Assembly: GCA_963800395.1 (NCBI GenBank)
Contig: CAWDBD010000003.1
Span: 70,574-134,573, forward strand
DNA length: 64,000 nt
Reading direction: 5' to 3'
From: DASSBG01 sp963800395
GTDB taxonomy: Bacteria > Pseudomonadota > Gammaproteobacteria > Xanthomonadales > Rhodanobacteraceae
Shown here: piece by piece, positions 26,087 through 34,861 of the stretch
How the letters are laid out: each line of letters starts with the position of its first letter
How positions within the stretch are numbered: position 1 is the first letter of the stretch
Position numbers and translations under genes: made by a program
Notes under the pieces: model-generated
What the model was told of the DNA's origin: nothing
Seen by the model: only the letters and a program-made list of their open reading frames with translations
The model's database searches: none

Positions 26087-26554
26087 CTACTTGGCTTTAC
26101 CGAAGTTTCCACCTCCTTCGCGGGGCAGATAGTACCATTGATTGCGCAAATGCAGCCAGGTTTCCTTCAGTGGCGCGAAACCTTTGACTTTGCCGACCCC
26201 GGCACCGGGCATGCGCATGGTGTAGTCGACAATCATGTATACGGTGCAATTGTCCGGCTGGGAACATTCAAGTTTGTTGACTCGTGCCGATTTCCAGTGC
26301 ACTGGCCGATTCTCCATGGAGCTGGCGTACTGCTGCTGGCTGACTGTATTGCGGTAGCCCGGCGTGAGGTACTCGTAAGCCTTGTCGGCATGCTTGTTGA
26401 TGAGGTCGGTCCAGCGCTGCTGGGCACGCTGTTTCAGTACGGCATGGCTGTCGGCGGATGAGGCGTTGTTGCGGCTGCCGGGCGCGGCGCATGCACCCAG
26501 CAAGAGGCTGGCGGCGACAAGCGGCAACCATTTGCTGCAGGTATGTTGAATCAA
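26087..26554 (-). CDS. Small lipoprotein translationally coupled to gspD
   Basis: A 155-residue lipoprotein with a signal peptide and lipobox LLLGAC, so Cys22 should carry the lipid. The mature part has a helix (AVLKQRAQQRWTDLINKHADK, here only partly quoted) and a strand-rich region with CSQPDNCTVYMIVDY, which may form a disulfide. The fold could be NTF2-like, but that is a guess. The start is TTG at 26554 overlapping the gspD stop (TTGA), so its translation should depend on gspD. I infer a role at the secretin, for example as a pilotin or secretin-stabilising lipoprotein. No recognised GspS-type signature was seen. Confidence 0.8.
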   Translation of the reverse strand: MIQHTCSKWLPLVAASLLLGACAAPGSRNNASSADSHAVLKQRAQQRWTDLINKHADKAYEYLTPGYRNTVSQQQYASSMENRPVHWKSARVNKLECSQPDNCTVYMIVDYTMRMPGAGVGKVKGFAPLKETWLHLRNQWYYLPREGGGNFGKAK

Positions 26555-28920
26555 TGATCTTCTCCGTTGCGGGTTTCGTTCCGGGTTTTGTCCTGCTCCT
26601 GCCTGAGCTTGGCTCGCAGGGGCTTGAGGGATTCGAAGCGGTCCTGGTATTCGCGGGTCACCTTGGCGGCTTCCTGGCTGTTGCGGATGACGCGCGGGGT
26701 AATCAGGATCAGTAGTTCGGTGCGGTCATTGTTGCGCGAAGTGGAACCGAACAGCCTGCCAAACCAGGGGATCCGGCTGAGCAGGGGTACGCCACTGTCG
26801 GAGACACTGTCGTTCTGCTGGATCAGCCCGCCCAGCAGCACCGTCTGACCACTCTGCACGGCAACCTGGGTCTGTATGGTGCGCTGTGAAATGGCCTTGT
26901 TGCCGGTGGGGCCTGCCGTGGCGCCGGGCTTGCTGACTTCCTGGTCGATGTCCATGTACACCAGGCCGCCCGGATTGACGCGCGGCGTGACCTGCAACTG
27001 AATGCCGGTCTTGCGGAAGCTGACCGAGCCGCTGTTGAAATTGGTGTTGCCCACGCTGCCTGTGTTGCTGCCTGTGGTGTTGTTGCCAAAATTGCCGAGG
27101 CCCGGCTGGAAAAAGGTCTGCACCACCGGGATTTCGTCACCCACCTGGATATTGGCTTCCTGGTTGTTGGTCACCACCACCGAGGGCGCCGACAGGATCT
27201 TGGTGTTGCCACTGCCCTCGACGGCATGCACGGCCGCCTGCAGATTGTTGTTGATGAATGAATAGAAGAAGGTGTCCGAATCGGACGGGGTCACACCCGA
27301 GTTGCCCAGTGACCAGGCTTGCTGGTTGCCGGGCTGGGCGCGGCCATCGGTGCCGGAAACGCCACTCTTGCCGATCAGACCCTCCAGGTACCACTGCACG
27401 CCGAAGCTGAATTTGCCGGTCAGCTGGACTTCCAGGATCTTGGCCTCGATCTGCACCTGCAGCGGCTGGATATCCAGCCGTCTGGCGGCCAGCTGAATGG
27501 TGTTCCACTGCGTCGCCGTAGCCAGCACCAGCAGCTGGTTGTTCTGCTCGACGGCGGTAATCCGCGGACCACCGTCCTTGGGGGTGACGGCAGCGGCGCT
27601 GCGCGTCGGCGTGCTGCGTCGCTGTTGACGGCGGGTGTTGTTGCTGTTGCTGCCATTGCGGTTGCCGCCCACCTCGATCGAAGTCAGACCCGGTGCCACG
27701 CTGCCGCCGGTATCGCTGCTCGGCCTGGGCGCCGAGCCATTGAAGATCTGGTTGAGGTAATCAGCCAGATCCACGGCTTTCATGTTGATGACGTCATAGA
27801 TGTACAGCTGCTGGCCGGCTTCGCCGCCGCCGGCGCCCGCATCCAGGCGCGCCAGCCAGTCCCGGGCCTTGTCCAGGTATTCGGGCTGCGGGGTGATCAC
27901 AATGACCGAATTGGTCGCCTCGATGGGCACGAAGCGAAACATGCCGGCCAGGGGTGACTCGCCCTTGGTTCCGAAAATCTCGTCCAGTTGCGGCATCAGC
28001 TTGCCGACATCCTGATTCTGCATGTTGTACACACCGACCGACATGCCCTTGAGCCAGTCCACATCGAAGGTGTTGATGGTGCGCTGGTAGTTGATCAGCT
28101 CGGACGGTGTACCGGCCAGTATCATCAGACTGCGCGAGGTGTCCACCGACACGAAGGCATCGGCGGGCGCGAACGGTTTGAGCAGCTTCTGCATCTCCGA
28201 GGGCGAGATGTAGTGCAGCGGGAAAATGCGTACCTCATAGCCCTTGGCGACCTGGGCCGGAGCCAGGCGCGGGGTGAGATTGCCCGGGATGGCCTGCTTG
28301 ATCGGCAAAACGGTGTAACGGCCGTTCTTGAAAATCAGGGTGTTGTTGGTCCAGCCCAGCAGGGTCTCGAGGATCGGCATGGCGTCCTCGGTACGCACCG
28401 GCTGCGCGGTGGAATAGCTGACGTTGCCGTTGACACCCGGCGCGATGATGTAGTTCTTTTCCAGCAGATCACCCAGGATGGCCTTGACCACGGCCTGGAT
28501 GGGCTGGTTCTCGAAATTGAAGGTGACCTTGCCCTTGGGTGCCTCGCCACCATGGGTTGGCGAACGCGCCACTTTCTCGTTGAAGAACTTGCCGCTACCC
28601 ACCTCGATTTCCGGCTTGACCGGCTCGCTGGGCTGGTTCTGCCCCTGGTTGAGGTCGATCGGCCCGGTATCCGGTGCCGGCGGCTGTGCCAGGGTCGGTT
28701 CGACCATCTGGCGTGCGATCGAGTCATCCGCCGCGGTGCTCTTGGGGCCGGTGCTGGCACAACCGGCCAGAATCACCATGAGCATGGCCAGCAGACAGGT
28801 CGCGACCGGGCGCCACGGACTCCTGGCGCCTGCTGCGGGCAGACGGCAAGCGGGCGGGGTACGCGCGCTGCTGGCGTCGGATTCATCGGGGCGCATGGCG
28901 TCCATCAGGTGATGCGTCAT
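26551..28920 (-). CDS. gspD: Type II secretion outer-membrane secretin GspD (XpsD-like)
   Basis: GspD forms the outer-membrane channel of the T2SS. The 789-residue protein has a long cytoplasmic-type N-terminus and a lipobox VILAGC near residue 53, so it should be a lipoprotein, as XpsD is. The N0-N3 domains follow (VTFNFENQPIQAVVKAIL near 130, YEVRIFPLHYISPSEM near 230). An Asn/Ser/Arg-rich insertion lies around 430-460. The secretin core from about 500 includes VGDEIPVVQTFF, GIQLQVTPRVN and VPLLSRIPWFGRLFGS. It starts 4 bp inside xpsN (ATGA overlap) and is followed by a coupled lipoprotein gene. Last core gene of the E-to-D operon. Confidence 0.95.
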   Translation of the reverse strand: MTHHLMDAMRPDESDASSARTPPACRLPAAGARSPWRPVATCLLAMLMVILAGCASTGPKSTAADDSIARQMVEPTLAQPPAPDTGPIDLNQGQNQPSEPVKPEIEVGSGKFFNEKVARSPTHGGEAPKGKVTFNFENQPIQAVVKAILGDLLEKNYIIAPGVNGNVSYSTAQPVRTEDAMPILETLLGWTNNTLIFKNGRYTVLPIKQAIPGNLTPRLAPAQVAKGYEVRIFPLHYISPSEMQKLLKPFAPADAFVSVDTSRSLMILAGTPSELINYQRTINTFDVDWLKGMSVGVYNMQNQDVGKLMPQLDEIFGTKGESPLAGMFRFVPIEATNSVIVITPQPEYLDKARDWLARLDAGAGGGEAGQQLYIYDVINMKAVDLADYLNQIFNGSAPRPSSDTGGSVAPGLTSIEVGGNRNGSNSNNTRRQQRRSTPTRSAAAVTPKDGGPRITAVEQNNQLLVLATATQWNTIQLAARRLDIQPLQVQIEAKILEVQLTGKFSFGVQWYLEGLIGKSGVSGTDGRAQPGNQQAWSLGNSGVTPSDSDTFFYSFINNNLQAAVHAVEGSGNTKILSAPSVVVTNNQEANIQVGDEIPVVQTFFQPGLGNFGNNTTGSNTGSVGNTNFNSGSVSFRKTGIQLQVTPRVNPGGLVYMDIDQEVSKPGATAGPTGNKAISQRTIQTQVAVQSGQTVLLGGLIQQNDSVSDSGVPLLSRIPWFGRLFGSTSRNNDRTELLILITPRVIRNSQEAAKVTREYQDRFESLKPLRAKLRQEQDKTRNETRNGEDH

Positions 28921-29627
28921 CGTGATTGTTCCTGTTTGTTCTGGCGCGCGCGTTGCTGCTGGGCGCGCATCTTCTGGGCTTGCTCGCGCAATTGCTTGCG
29001 CCGTGCCTCGATGCGCTCGCGCAGGGATTGGTCAGCATCGTTCTTGTTTTTCGGTGTCGCCTTGGGCGTCGGCTGTCTAGCTGCCGTAATCCGTTTCGAG
29101 GGCGGCCCGCTGGTCTTGGACACGGTCAGTTCGACATCGGAAGTCTCGTCCTTGTCATTCTTGAACACAGCCTTGCGCGGCTGTATTTCGACCAGCAGCC
29201 AGGCCGACTGGTTCCCCGGCAGTGGCATGCCCTCCTTCAGCGAGACATCCTTGTTGGTGGTCATGTCCTTGAGCAAAGCCATTTTCAGCTCCGGCGTGAT
29301 GATTACCCCGGTCAACTTGACCTGCAAGGGTACGGGCGGGGCCTCGGGCTTGTCATCACCCGGCTCGGCATCGGGCGGAATGGGACGGCGGTCCTCGCTG
29401 AGAAGTGGCCGTTGGGTAATCTCGGCAAAACGGCCATACTCGGGCATGCTGAAGTGCTGCTTCTCGATGGTTGCCACGGAGGGGAGCCTGTGAGTGGCAT
29501 CAGGGTCAGGCGGCAGAAAGCCGTAGCCGGTGCCTACCCCCAGCCAGAACAGCAATGCCAGCAAGCCGAACACGCCGCAAGCTGCTGCCAGCACCATACT
29601 CAGTCGGGCCTGCATCTTCAGATTCAC
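28917..29627 (-). CDS. xpsN: Type II secretion protein N (XpsN-like, GspC-like role)
   Basis: A 236-residue bitopic inner-membrane protein with one helix near the N-terminus (VFGLLALLFWLGVGTGYGF). It has a periplasmic region with an HR-like domain (PLQVKLTGVIITPELKMALL) and a highly charged C-terminal helix rich in Arg, Lys and Gln. It sits exactly where Xanthomonas has xpsN, between M and D. In Xanthomonas that protein bridges the inner-membrane L/M complex and the secretin, a role played by GspC elsewhere. Start and stop overlap with gspM and gspD by four bases. Confidence 0.88.
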   Translation of the reverse strand: MNLKMQARLSMVLAAACGVFGLLALLFWLGVGTGYGFLPPDPDATHRLPSVATIEKQHFSMPEYGRFAEITQRPLLSEDRRPIPPDAEPGDDKPEAPPVPLQVKLTGVIITPELKMALLKDMTTNKDVSLKEGMPLPGNQSAWLLVEIQPRKAVFKNDKDETSDVELTVSKTSGPPSKRITAARQPTPKATPKNKNDADQSLRERIEARRKQLREQAQKMRAQQQRARQNKQEQSR

Positions 29628-30235
29628 GCCTTGCCTCCTGGCTGGCGCAGATAGCCGGTGAGGGTGAATTGAACCTCCAGTTTGCTGCTCTGCTTGTTCT
29701 GGCCCCGGTAGAAGCTGGCGCGCCGGTACATCATCAGTTCGTCGACGAACAGGAATGGCTTGCCCTTCTCCAAGTCATACAACACGCTCGTTGCCGTCTC
29801 CATGTCACAGGTCATGCGGATGCGCACACTCACGCTCTGGTAGGGCTCGTCCTTGCCCGCGCGCTGCAGCGGCGTGCTCTGCTGGGCGCTGCACCGCCCC
29901 CCATCCGGGTCATGCTTCTTGATCACGTCGGTAACACGCTGGATCAGGCTCGCCGATGCTGCGGCCGGATCGTTCTGCGGCAAAAAGGCCTGGTTGCCTT
30001 TCTCGTACTTGCTTACTGCCTCGATCCGTTTCTGGATATCCGGTTTCTCGGCGACGATCGCGGCAAAACGCTGCTGCTGCTCGCGCAGGTCATCCATCTG
30101 GCTGCCGATAGCCAGTTGCGGCGCCACGAACCACCAGTGCACGCCCACAAAGTAGACCACCACCACAATCAGCAGCAGCAGCCCCAGCGCCATCGGCCGG
30201 CCATCAGCTGGAAGTTTCAGCTGCCGCATCGGCAC
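29624..30235 (-). CDS. gspM: Type II secretion protein GspM
   Basis: A 203-residue inner-membrane assembly-platform protein with one N-terminal helix (MALGLLLLIVVVVYFVGVHW) and a short cytoplasmic tail. It has a periplasmic coiled segment (MDDLREQQQRFAAIVAEK) and a ferredoxin-like C-terminal domain. It partners GspL and N. It starts 32 bp inside the 3' end of gspL and overlaps xpsN by four bases. Position between L and N supports the identity more than sequence does, since GspM is poorly conserved. Confidence 0.88.
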   Translation of the reverse strand: MPMRQLKLPADGRPMALGLLLLIVVVVYFVGVHWWFVAPQLAIGSQMDDLREQQQRFAAIVAEKPDIQKRIEAVSKYEKGNQAFLPQNDPAAASASLIQRVTDVIKKHDPDGGRCSAQQSTPLQRAGKDEPYQSVSVRIRMTCDMETATSVLYDLEKGKPFLFVDELMMYRRASFYRGQNKQSSKLEVQFTLTGYLRQPGGKA

Positions 30236-31403
30236 CCTCCCTGGCTTTTTTGGTTGCCGGCTTGTCTGCCGGGGCCGGCGTCGCCGTCACGGTAGCCATG
30301 ATATTGAAGCGTTCCTTGCCGGAACGCGCGTCCGGCTGGATCACACCCTGAAAGCTGGCATCGGACAGATGCGGAATCCTGGAGACCTTTTCCAGCAACG
30401 AGGCGGCATGGTCACTCTGGCCCTGCAGGCTGAGGCGATTGTTGTCATCAATCGACAGGCGCTGCAGATAGGTATCATCACCCAGGGTGTGGGTCAGTGC
30501 GCGCAGCAGCTCGATACGTACCGGGGTTTCGTTTTTCTTGCGCATCAGGAAACTGGCACCCTTGATGGACTCGCTCAGACCCTTGCGCAGGGTCGCCACC
30601 TGGCTCGCCTGTTTTTGCACCCTGGCCACTTCGGCCTGCATGTCCGCCAGGGCCTGCTCGCGGTTGGATACCCACAGCGACATGGCCAACAGCAGCAGCA
30701 CCAGTGCAGCGGCACCCAGGCCCAGATTGATCAACATGCGCTTGTTGCGACGCTTGACGCGCCCGGCCGGCGGCAGGAAATTGAAGCCCAGGCGCTCACT
30801 GCCCGGCTCGCCGCTCCAGCCATCGATGCCATCCAGCGCCAGCTCCAGCGGCTCCAGCTGCTTCAGTTCGGCGTCCAGGGCCGGACGCGGCACCACGGCC
30901 AGATCCACCGTCAGCCTCCTGGTCTCGCTGTCACGCGCGCTGATGCGGTGATCCAGATAGACCTGGTCGACCTTGAAAGGCGTCTGTCGATCCATCTCGA
31001 AGCCAAGCACCTGCCTCAGGTTGTGCTCGGCGGCGGCCGGCAGCTGCAGAGTGCGCAGCAGCACGCGCTGGCGCGGCAGACACAGCCGCATGCGGACTCT
31101 GGGATCGTCCAGGGCACTACGTGCATCCTGGATGGCGATGCGCTGTTCTTCCTGGCTCAGGCGCCTGGGTATGCGCGCCACGGGCGGCTGCCCGGGCGAG
31201 CTGGCGTAGTAGATGTCGAGGCTGTCCTCGCTGTTGTTCAGCAGCAGCGTTTCGACATGGTCTTGCAGCAGGTTGCGCCAGCGCGCCGGCATGCAGGCGC
31301 GCAGCTCGGCGCCCCACCAGGCAAAGAAGCCCGGCAGGGGGGATGTAGCATAACTTGCGCGCAGGCGCGCAAGCAGCGGTTGTAGCGCGTCATCCAGATT
31401 CAT
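30204..31403 (-). CDS. gspL: Type II secretion protein GspL
   Basis: A 399-residue inner-membrane protein that links the cytoplasmic ATPase GspE to the periplasmic M/N complex. The N-terminal ~215 residues form the actin-like cytoplasmic domain (VLLRTLQLPAAAEHNLRQVL, FEMDRQTPFKVDQVYLDHR segments). They are followed by a single membrane helix (LGLGAAALVLLLLAMSLWV, around 230-250) and a periplasmic region. The tail is alanine/lysine-rich. Its ATG shares a base with the gspK stop (TGATG), and its 3' end overlaps gspM by 32 bp. Confidence 0.9.
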   Translation of the reverse strand: MNLDDALQPLLARLRASYATSPLPGFFAWWGAELRACMPARWRNLLQDHVETLLLNNSEDSLDIYYASSPGQPPVARIPRRLSQEEQRIAIQDARSALDDPRVRMRLCLPRQRVLLRTLQLPAAAEHNLRQVLGFEMDRQTPFKVDQVYLDHRISARDSETRRLTVDLAVVPRPALDAELKQLEPLELALDGIDGWSGEPGSERLGFNFLPPAGRVKRRNKRMLINLGLGAAALVLLLLAMSLWVSNREQALADMQAEVARVQKQASQVATLRKGLSESIKGASFLMRKKNETPVRIELLRALTHTLGDDTYLQRLSIDDNNRLSLQGQSDHAASLLEKVSRIPHLSDASFQGVIQPDARSGKERFNIMATVTATPAPADKPATKKAREGADAAAETSS

Positions 31404-32356
31404 CAGGAACGATCACCCTCGCGCCAGCGCATGATTACAAAAGGCCTGGCGCCCGAATTGCTGCCGCCAAGCCGAATGGTGACGTCCAGCGAACTGCTGG
31501 CACCATTGGGCAGGCGTGCATTGGACTCGATACTATACGTGAGGCCACCGCCACTGGCTATCAGTGGCGTGCCATCGGGCATGGTCAGACCGCTGATTCC
31601 GGTGTCGGTTCCCGGCGCAATCTGCTGGCGCATCTCGATCAGGTTCTGCGCCGACTCCGCGCTCATCCCCGGCATGGCCATCAGGGCCTGCTCGGGCGCA
31701 TACATGGGGTTGGGCGTGCCGCGGCCGGAATACACGGTGATGGCGGGCTCCAGCTTCTTGAACAAGGCATAGTCCATGCCCATGACCTGCTGCAACTCGC
31801 CGACCGTGGTGAAGGGATTGTTGGCGGGCCCGTAGGCCAGTCCGTCCTGCTTGTAATCGGCTTCCTCGGCGCCGTTGACGGTGACCAGGTCATCCGGGTC
31901 ACGCCAGTCCTGCACCCGTGCGGCCAGTTCCTGTGCTTTCTGTTCGTCCAGCCCTCCGACGGACTTGAACAGCTGCTGCAACTGCTCGGGGGTGGCGGCG
32001 TTCACGTCGATCTTGCCCGATTCGTCGTGAACCTTGATGGTGATGATGGCGTCGTTGAAGCTGAATTTGTAGGGGCGCCCATCCGGCACCCAGCGCTTGT
32101 CCGGCTCATTGCGGCGCAAGGCATAGGCGGCCAGATTGATGCCCGCCTCGGCGGCGTAGCGGGCCCGGGTGGAGTCGAGCAGATGACGTGCCTGCAGGTT
32201 CTCGGTACGGGCAATGACGGCAAAACTGCCCATCAGCACCGCCACCAGAGCAATCACCCACAACACGATCAAAAAGGCGATGCCGCGTTGACGCGTGTTC
32301 GGCAAGGGACGGCTGCGACCCGGCCCTGCGTGGCGGTGGCTGCGGTTTGCGATCAT
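31403..32356 (-). CDS. gspK: Type II secretion minor pseudopilin GspK
   Basis: GspK caps the pseudopilus tip with I and J. The 317-residue product has a prepilin leader ending RQRG before IAFLIVLWVIALVAVLMG, where the usual Phe at +1 is replaced by Ile, as is common in GspK. It lacks Glu at +5, a known feature of this subunit. A large insertion domain (VNAATPEQLQQLF near 145, later AMPGMSAESAQNL) is typical. I chose the ATG at 32356 overlapping the gspJ stop (ATGA); the frame runs open into gspJ. It is cleaved and methylated by the prepilin peptidase, not in this window. Confidence 0.92.
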   Translation of the reverse strand: MIANRSHRHAGPGRSRPLPNTRQRGIAFLIVLWVIALVAVLMGSFAVIARTENLQARHLLDSTRARYAAEAGINLAAYALRRNEPDKRWVPDGRPYKFSFNDAIITIKVHDESGKIDVNAATPEQLQQLFKSVGGLDEQKAQELAARVQDWRDPDDLVTVNGAEEADYKQDGLAYGPANNPFTTVGELQQVMGMDYALFKKLEPAITVYSGRGTPNPMYAPEQALMAMPGMSAESAQNLIEMRQQIAPGTDTGISGLTMPDGTPLIASGGGLTYSIESNARLPNGASSSLDVTIRLGGSNSGARPFVIMRWREGDRS

Positions 32357-33276
32357 TGCTTGCCTCCATTGGATGGCGGAGCGCGCGGCTGGCGGTCGGG
32401 CGCGGGTTGACCGTTGCGGGTCATGCCCGGCACCGGGCGCGAGCGCGCCCGGCGCGGCAGCGAGCCAACATCCATCATCAGCGGAATGTCCATGGTCGGC
32501 CAGGTCATGCCGCTTTCGGGCGTCATCTCGAAGGCGATGCGTACCATCACCGGCATGCGCGAGGCATCGTCCCACTCGTCGGTCCAGTCATCCAGCTCGC
32601 CCTGGTCGTCCAGGCCGCGATACTGGAAATGGCCGCGGGCGATCCCGTCAATCAGCAGCACCGGCTTGGCGGCATCCTTGTCGGCGTCTTCCAGTTTGAA
32701 GCCGTTGAGCATCTGGTCGGCAAAGGTCAGCTGCATGCCCTGCCCTGCGCGTGACAGCTCCAGGGTCTGCACATAGGCACCACCCTTGGACAGATAACCG
32801 GGCATGGGCGCCACGAAGCGCATGCGCTCCGGCTCGCCCTGGAACAGGTAGTTCATGCCCGTGGCATCATCTCGACCGAATGCCAGCGGCATGCTGTGGC
32901 TCAACTGGCGCCGCAGGAACTGCTCGGTGACGCGCAGGCGGTTCATGCGCTCGATCGCCAGGTCGCCCGAATGGATGGCCCTGGTTGCGGTGTGGATGCC
33001 GCCCCAGGCCCCGGCCAGCAGCAGCGACAGCAACAGCATCGCAACCAGCACCTCGATCAGCGTGAAACCGCGCTGTGAGCGACTCCCGGACTCAGGTCGG
33101 AATCCGGGATCAGCCGCGCCGCCATGCTCGGGCCGAGCGCAGCGTGGAACCCGGAATGCCTCTCGATCCGGACGGCAATCCGTACTGGCCGCACGCATCA
33201 GGCAGGCCCGGGAATCGATGCCGGGTTCCGCCTTTGCCGGCCGCGGGATGACGCCGTGGACAATCGACGACTTCAT
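32353..33276 (-). CDS. gspJ: Type II secretion minor pseudopilin GspJ with repeat-derived leader extension
   Basis: A 307-residue minor pseudopilin. The prepilin cleavage site is RSQRG|FTLIEVLVAMLLLSLLLAG, but it lies at about residue 70 instead of the usual 6-15. The extra ~60 residues (beginning VIPRPAKAEPGIDSR) are a translated REP-like dispersed repeat of the kind found in intergenic gaps here. The ATG at 33276 overlaps the gspI stop, so translation is probably coupled and the insertion stays in frame. No in-frame start nearer the cleavage site has a good ribosome-binding sequence. Whether the prepilin peptidase still handles this long leader is an open question. Confidence 0.88.
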   Translation of the reverse strand: MKSSIVHGVIPRPAKAEPGIDSRACLMRAASTDCRPDREAFRVPRCARPEHGGAADPGFRPESGSRSQRGFTLIEVLVAMLLLSLLLAGAWGGIHTATRAIHSGDLAIERMNRLRVTEQFLRRQLSHSMPLAFGRDDATGMNYLFQGEPERMRFVAPMPGYLSKGGAYVQTLELSRAGQGMQLTFADQMLNGFKLEDADKDAAKPVLLIDGIARGHFQYRGLDDQGELDDWTDEWDDASRMPVMVRIAFEMTPESGMTWPTMDIPLMMDVGSLPRRARSRPVPGMTRNGQPAPDRQPRAPPSNGGKQ

Positions 33277-33713
33277 CGTCGCTGCCTGCCCATCTGACGC
33301 AACTGGTCCTGGTTGCTGTCCACCGCACGAATGGTTTCAAAACGCGTGTTCTGCTCACGTCCCGGCGCACCCCAGGCGACGGTCAGACTGACCTGGTAGA
33401 GATCAATGGGGAGGTTTTCATCCACACCCCCGGCCACATCCGGCGGCTGGATCTTGTGCACCGTCATGTCCCAGCGGTACTTGTCATCAAAGCTGCCCTG
33501 CTCGCTGCCCTCCTTCAGTGGCTCACCCACGCCGACCGTGTCCAGCTTCGATTCGGCCCACAAGGTCGCCTGGGTATAGTCCTGTGAGCGATGCGCAACA
33601 CGCAGCGAGGACGTGAGTATCTGCAGCAAAACACCGAAGCCCACCGCAAAGATCAGGAATGCGGCAATGACTTCGATGAGGCTGAATCCGTGTTGGGAGC
33701 GTCGGGCTATCAC
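33273..33713 (-). CDS. gspI: Type II secretion minor pseudopilin GspI
   Basis: A 146-residue minor pseudopilin with a short prepilin leader (VIARRSQHG before FSLIEVIAAFLIFAVGFGVL) and Glu at +5 of the mature protein. The GTG at 33713 gives a normal 9-residue leader. The frame is open further, but the upstream extension is heptamer-like repeat sequence. The C-terminal half includes WGAPGREQNTRFETI. It forms the tip complex with J and K. It is separated from gspH by a 238-bp repeat-filled gap, unusual in an operon where other genes overlap. Confidence 0.9.
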   Translation of the reverse strand: MIARRSQHGFSLIEVIAAFLIFAVGFGVLLQILTSSLRVAHRSQDYTQATLWAESKLDTVGVGEPLKEGSEQGSFDDKYRWDMTVHKIQPPDVAGGVDENLPIDLYQVSLTVAWGAPGREQNTRFETIRAVDSNQDQLRQMGRQRR

Positions 33714-33951
33714 AGTTGATTGACCCGTGCGGAGGCATGAAGTTCGGCTCCAGGCCGGGGCTTGCGCCTGGGACCGGGGACCGGGGACCGGGTACCAGTA
33801 CACGCCGGCACTTCAAGCCAGCGTGCGGATTCCCGCCCAAAGCAGGGGAAAAGAGGCGGGTTCTGCTGTGGGGTCGCAAATCCGGGGCAACCACCCAGCA
33901 CCGGTGAAGGCAGAATCCGGTCCCTGGTCCCCGGTCCCTGGTCCCCAAGGC
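33714..33951. repeat. Inverted pair of heptamer-like arrays between gspI and gspH
   Basis: Plus-strand GGGGACC units at about 33770-33800 and the complementary GGTCCCT/GGTCCCC units at about 33918-33950 face each other across ~120 bp, so the transcript can fold into a long hairpin. The unit is a GGGACCG variant of the GGGACTC heptamer. The insertion splits gspH from gspI. Confidence 0.8.
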
Positions 33952-34497
33952 TCATGACGCCTTCACTTCCTCGGTCCGCACCTCGCCCGTCAGCCAGGAC
34001 ACATTGATGTGCCACTCGCGCTGGCCGCGGATGACGGTAATGCGGCCGCCAGTGGAACTGCCATCAGGGTAGAAGCGCAGACCCCAGGTGTCGGCATCGA
34101 CCTGTTCTTCGGCGGCGGTGCGCACCTTCAGCTGCATGCCTTCGGGCAGCTTTTTTGCCGGCTTGTGCGGCGGCTGATAGGTCCAGTCCTTGAGGTTGAA
34201 CGTGATCACCTGCTCCTTGCCCTTGACGATCGCCTGGCCACGCGTATAGCGCAGCGCCGCCGCCAGATCTCTGCTCACTGCGTTGACGTGCGCACTCTCC
34301 AGGCTCCTGGCCACCGACATCGACACCGCCGTCACCGCGATGGCAATGAGGATCAGCACCGCCATCATTTCCAGCAGGGTGAAGCCTGCTGGCCCGGACG
34401 GGATTCGGGACCGGGGACCGGTGGGACCGGGGACTCGGGACTCGGGACTCCGTGGGGCCGGGACTCGGGACTCGGGACTCGGGACTCGGAAGAGCAC
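33952..34497 (-). CDS. gspH: Type II secretion pseudopilin GspH, leader partly encoded by heptamer repeat
   Basis: A pseudopilin with cleavage site GPAG|FTLLEMMAVLILIAIAVTAV and Glu at +5, followed by a GspH-type beta domain (ALRYTRGQAIVKGKEQVITF). The region just upstream is a heptamer array translated as Arg-Val-Pro-Ser-Pro-Glu-Ser repeats, and the frame has no ATG within it. I place the start at the GTG at 34497, giving a leader of about 38 residues. The next alternative, an ATG-equivalent further up (34587), gives a longer repeat-derived leader. The usual leader is 6-10 residues, so repeat invasion appears to have replaced the original start. Confidence 0.82.
   Translation of the reverse strand: MLFRVPSPESRVPAPRSPESRVPGPTGPRSRIPSGPAGFTLLEMMAVLILIAIAVTAVSMSVARSLESAHVNAVSRDLAAALRYTRGQAIVKGKEQVITFNLKDWTYQPPHKPAKKLPEGMQLKVRTAAEEQVDADTWGLRFYPDGSSTGGRITVIRGQREWHINVSWLTGEVRTEEVKAS
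34400..34490 (+). repeat. Heptamer array inside the 5' end of gspH
   Basis: Mixed GGGACTC and GGGACCG units, about 90 bp, overlapping the first codons of gspH. It is the left arm of an inverted pair with 34738-34795. Changes in unit number here would alter the leader peptide or its frame. Confidence 0.85.
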
Positions 34498-34861
34498 ACA
34501 ATTGGCACCGCTCGGGCTTTGGGCACGTATCGGGAAAAAGCGTCCTCTTCCCGCTGGGCAGAGGCTTGAGGTGAGGGGTCGCCGCAAAGCGGTGTGCGAA
34601 ACAACCCGCTCTCGTTAATCCGGCCCTCAGGCCCAGCCAACGGGCGATCATCGGCGCACGAGCCCGTGGCGCGCAAACGACCCGCTTCACCCTTTGAAAC
34701 AAGGGGGAGAGCTAACCCGGAGGGTCGGCTTTCGGCTTTGCCGAGTCCCTGAGTCCCGAGTCCCGGTCCCGACCTGGTTGAGTCCCGAGTCCCAGGCGTC
34801 TCACTTCGAGTTCGAGCAACGGATCCCGTGCACCTGAAATGCCGCATCCAGGCATCACGAC
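34498..34861. repeat. Repeat-filled gap gspH-gspG with right heptamer arm
   Basis: A 364-bp gap with no gene. It ends in GAGTCCC units at 34738-34795, inverted relative to 34400-34490. Just before them, a stretch reading CAAGGGGGAGAGCTAACCCGG then CGGCTTTG resembles the spacer end at 36826-36858, so arrays and spacers seem to form one composite dispersed element. Confidence 0.7.
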
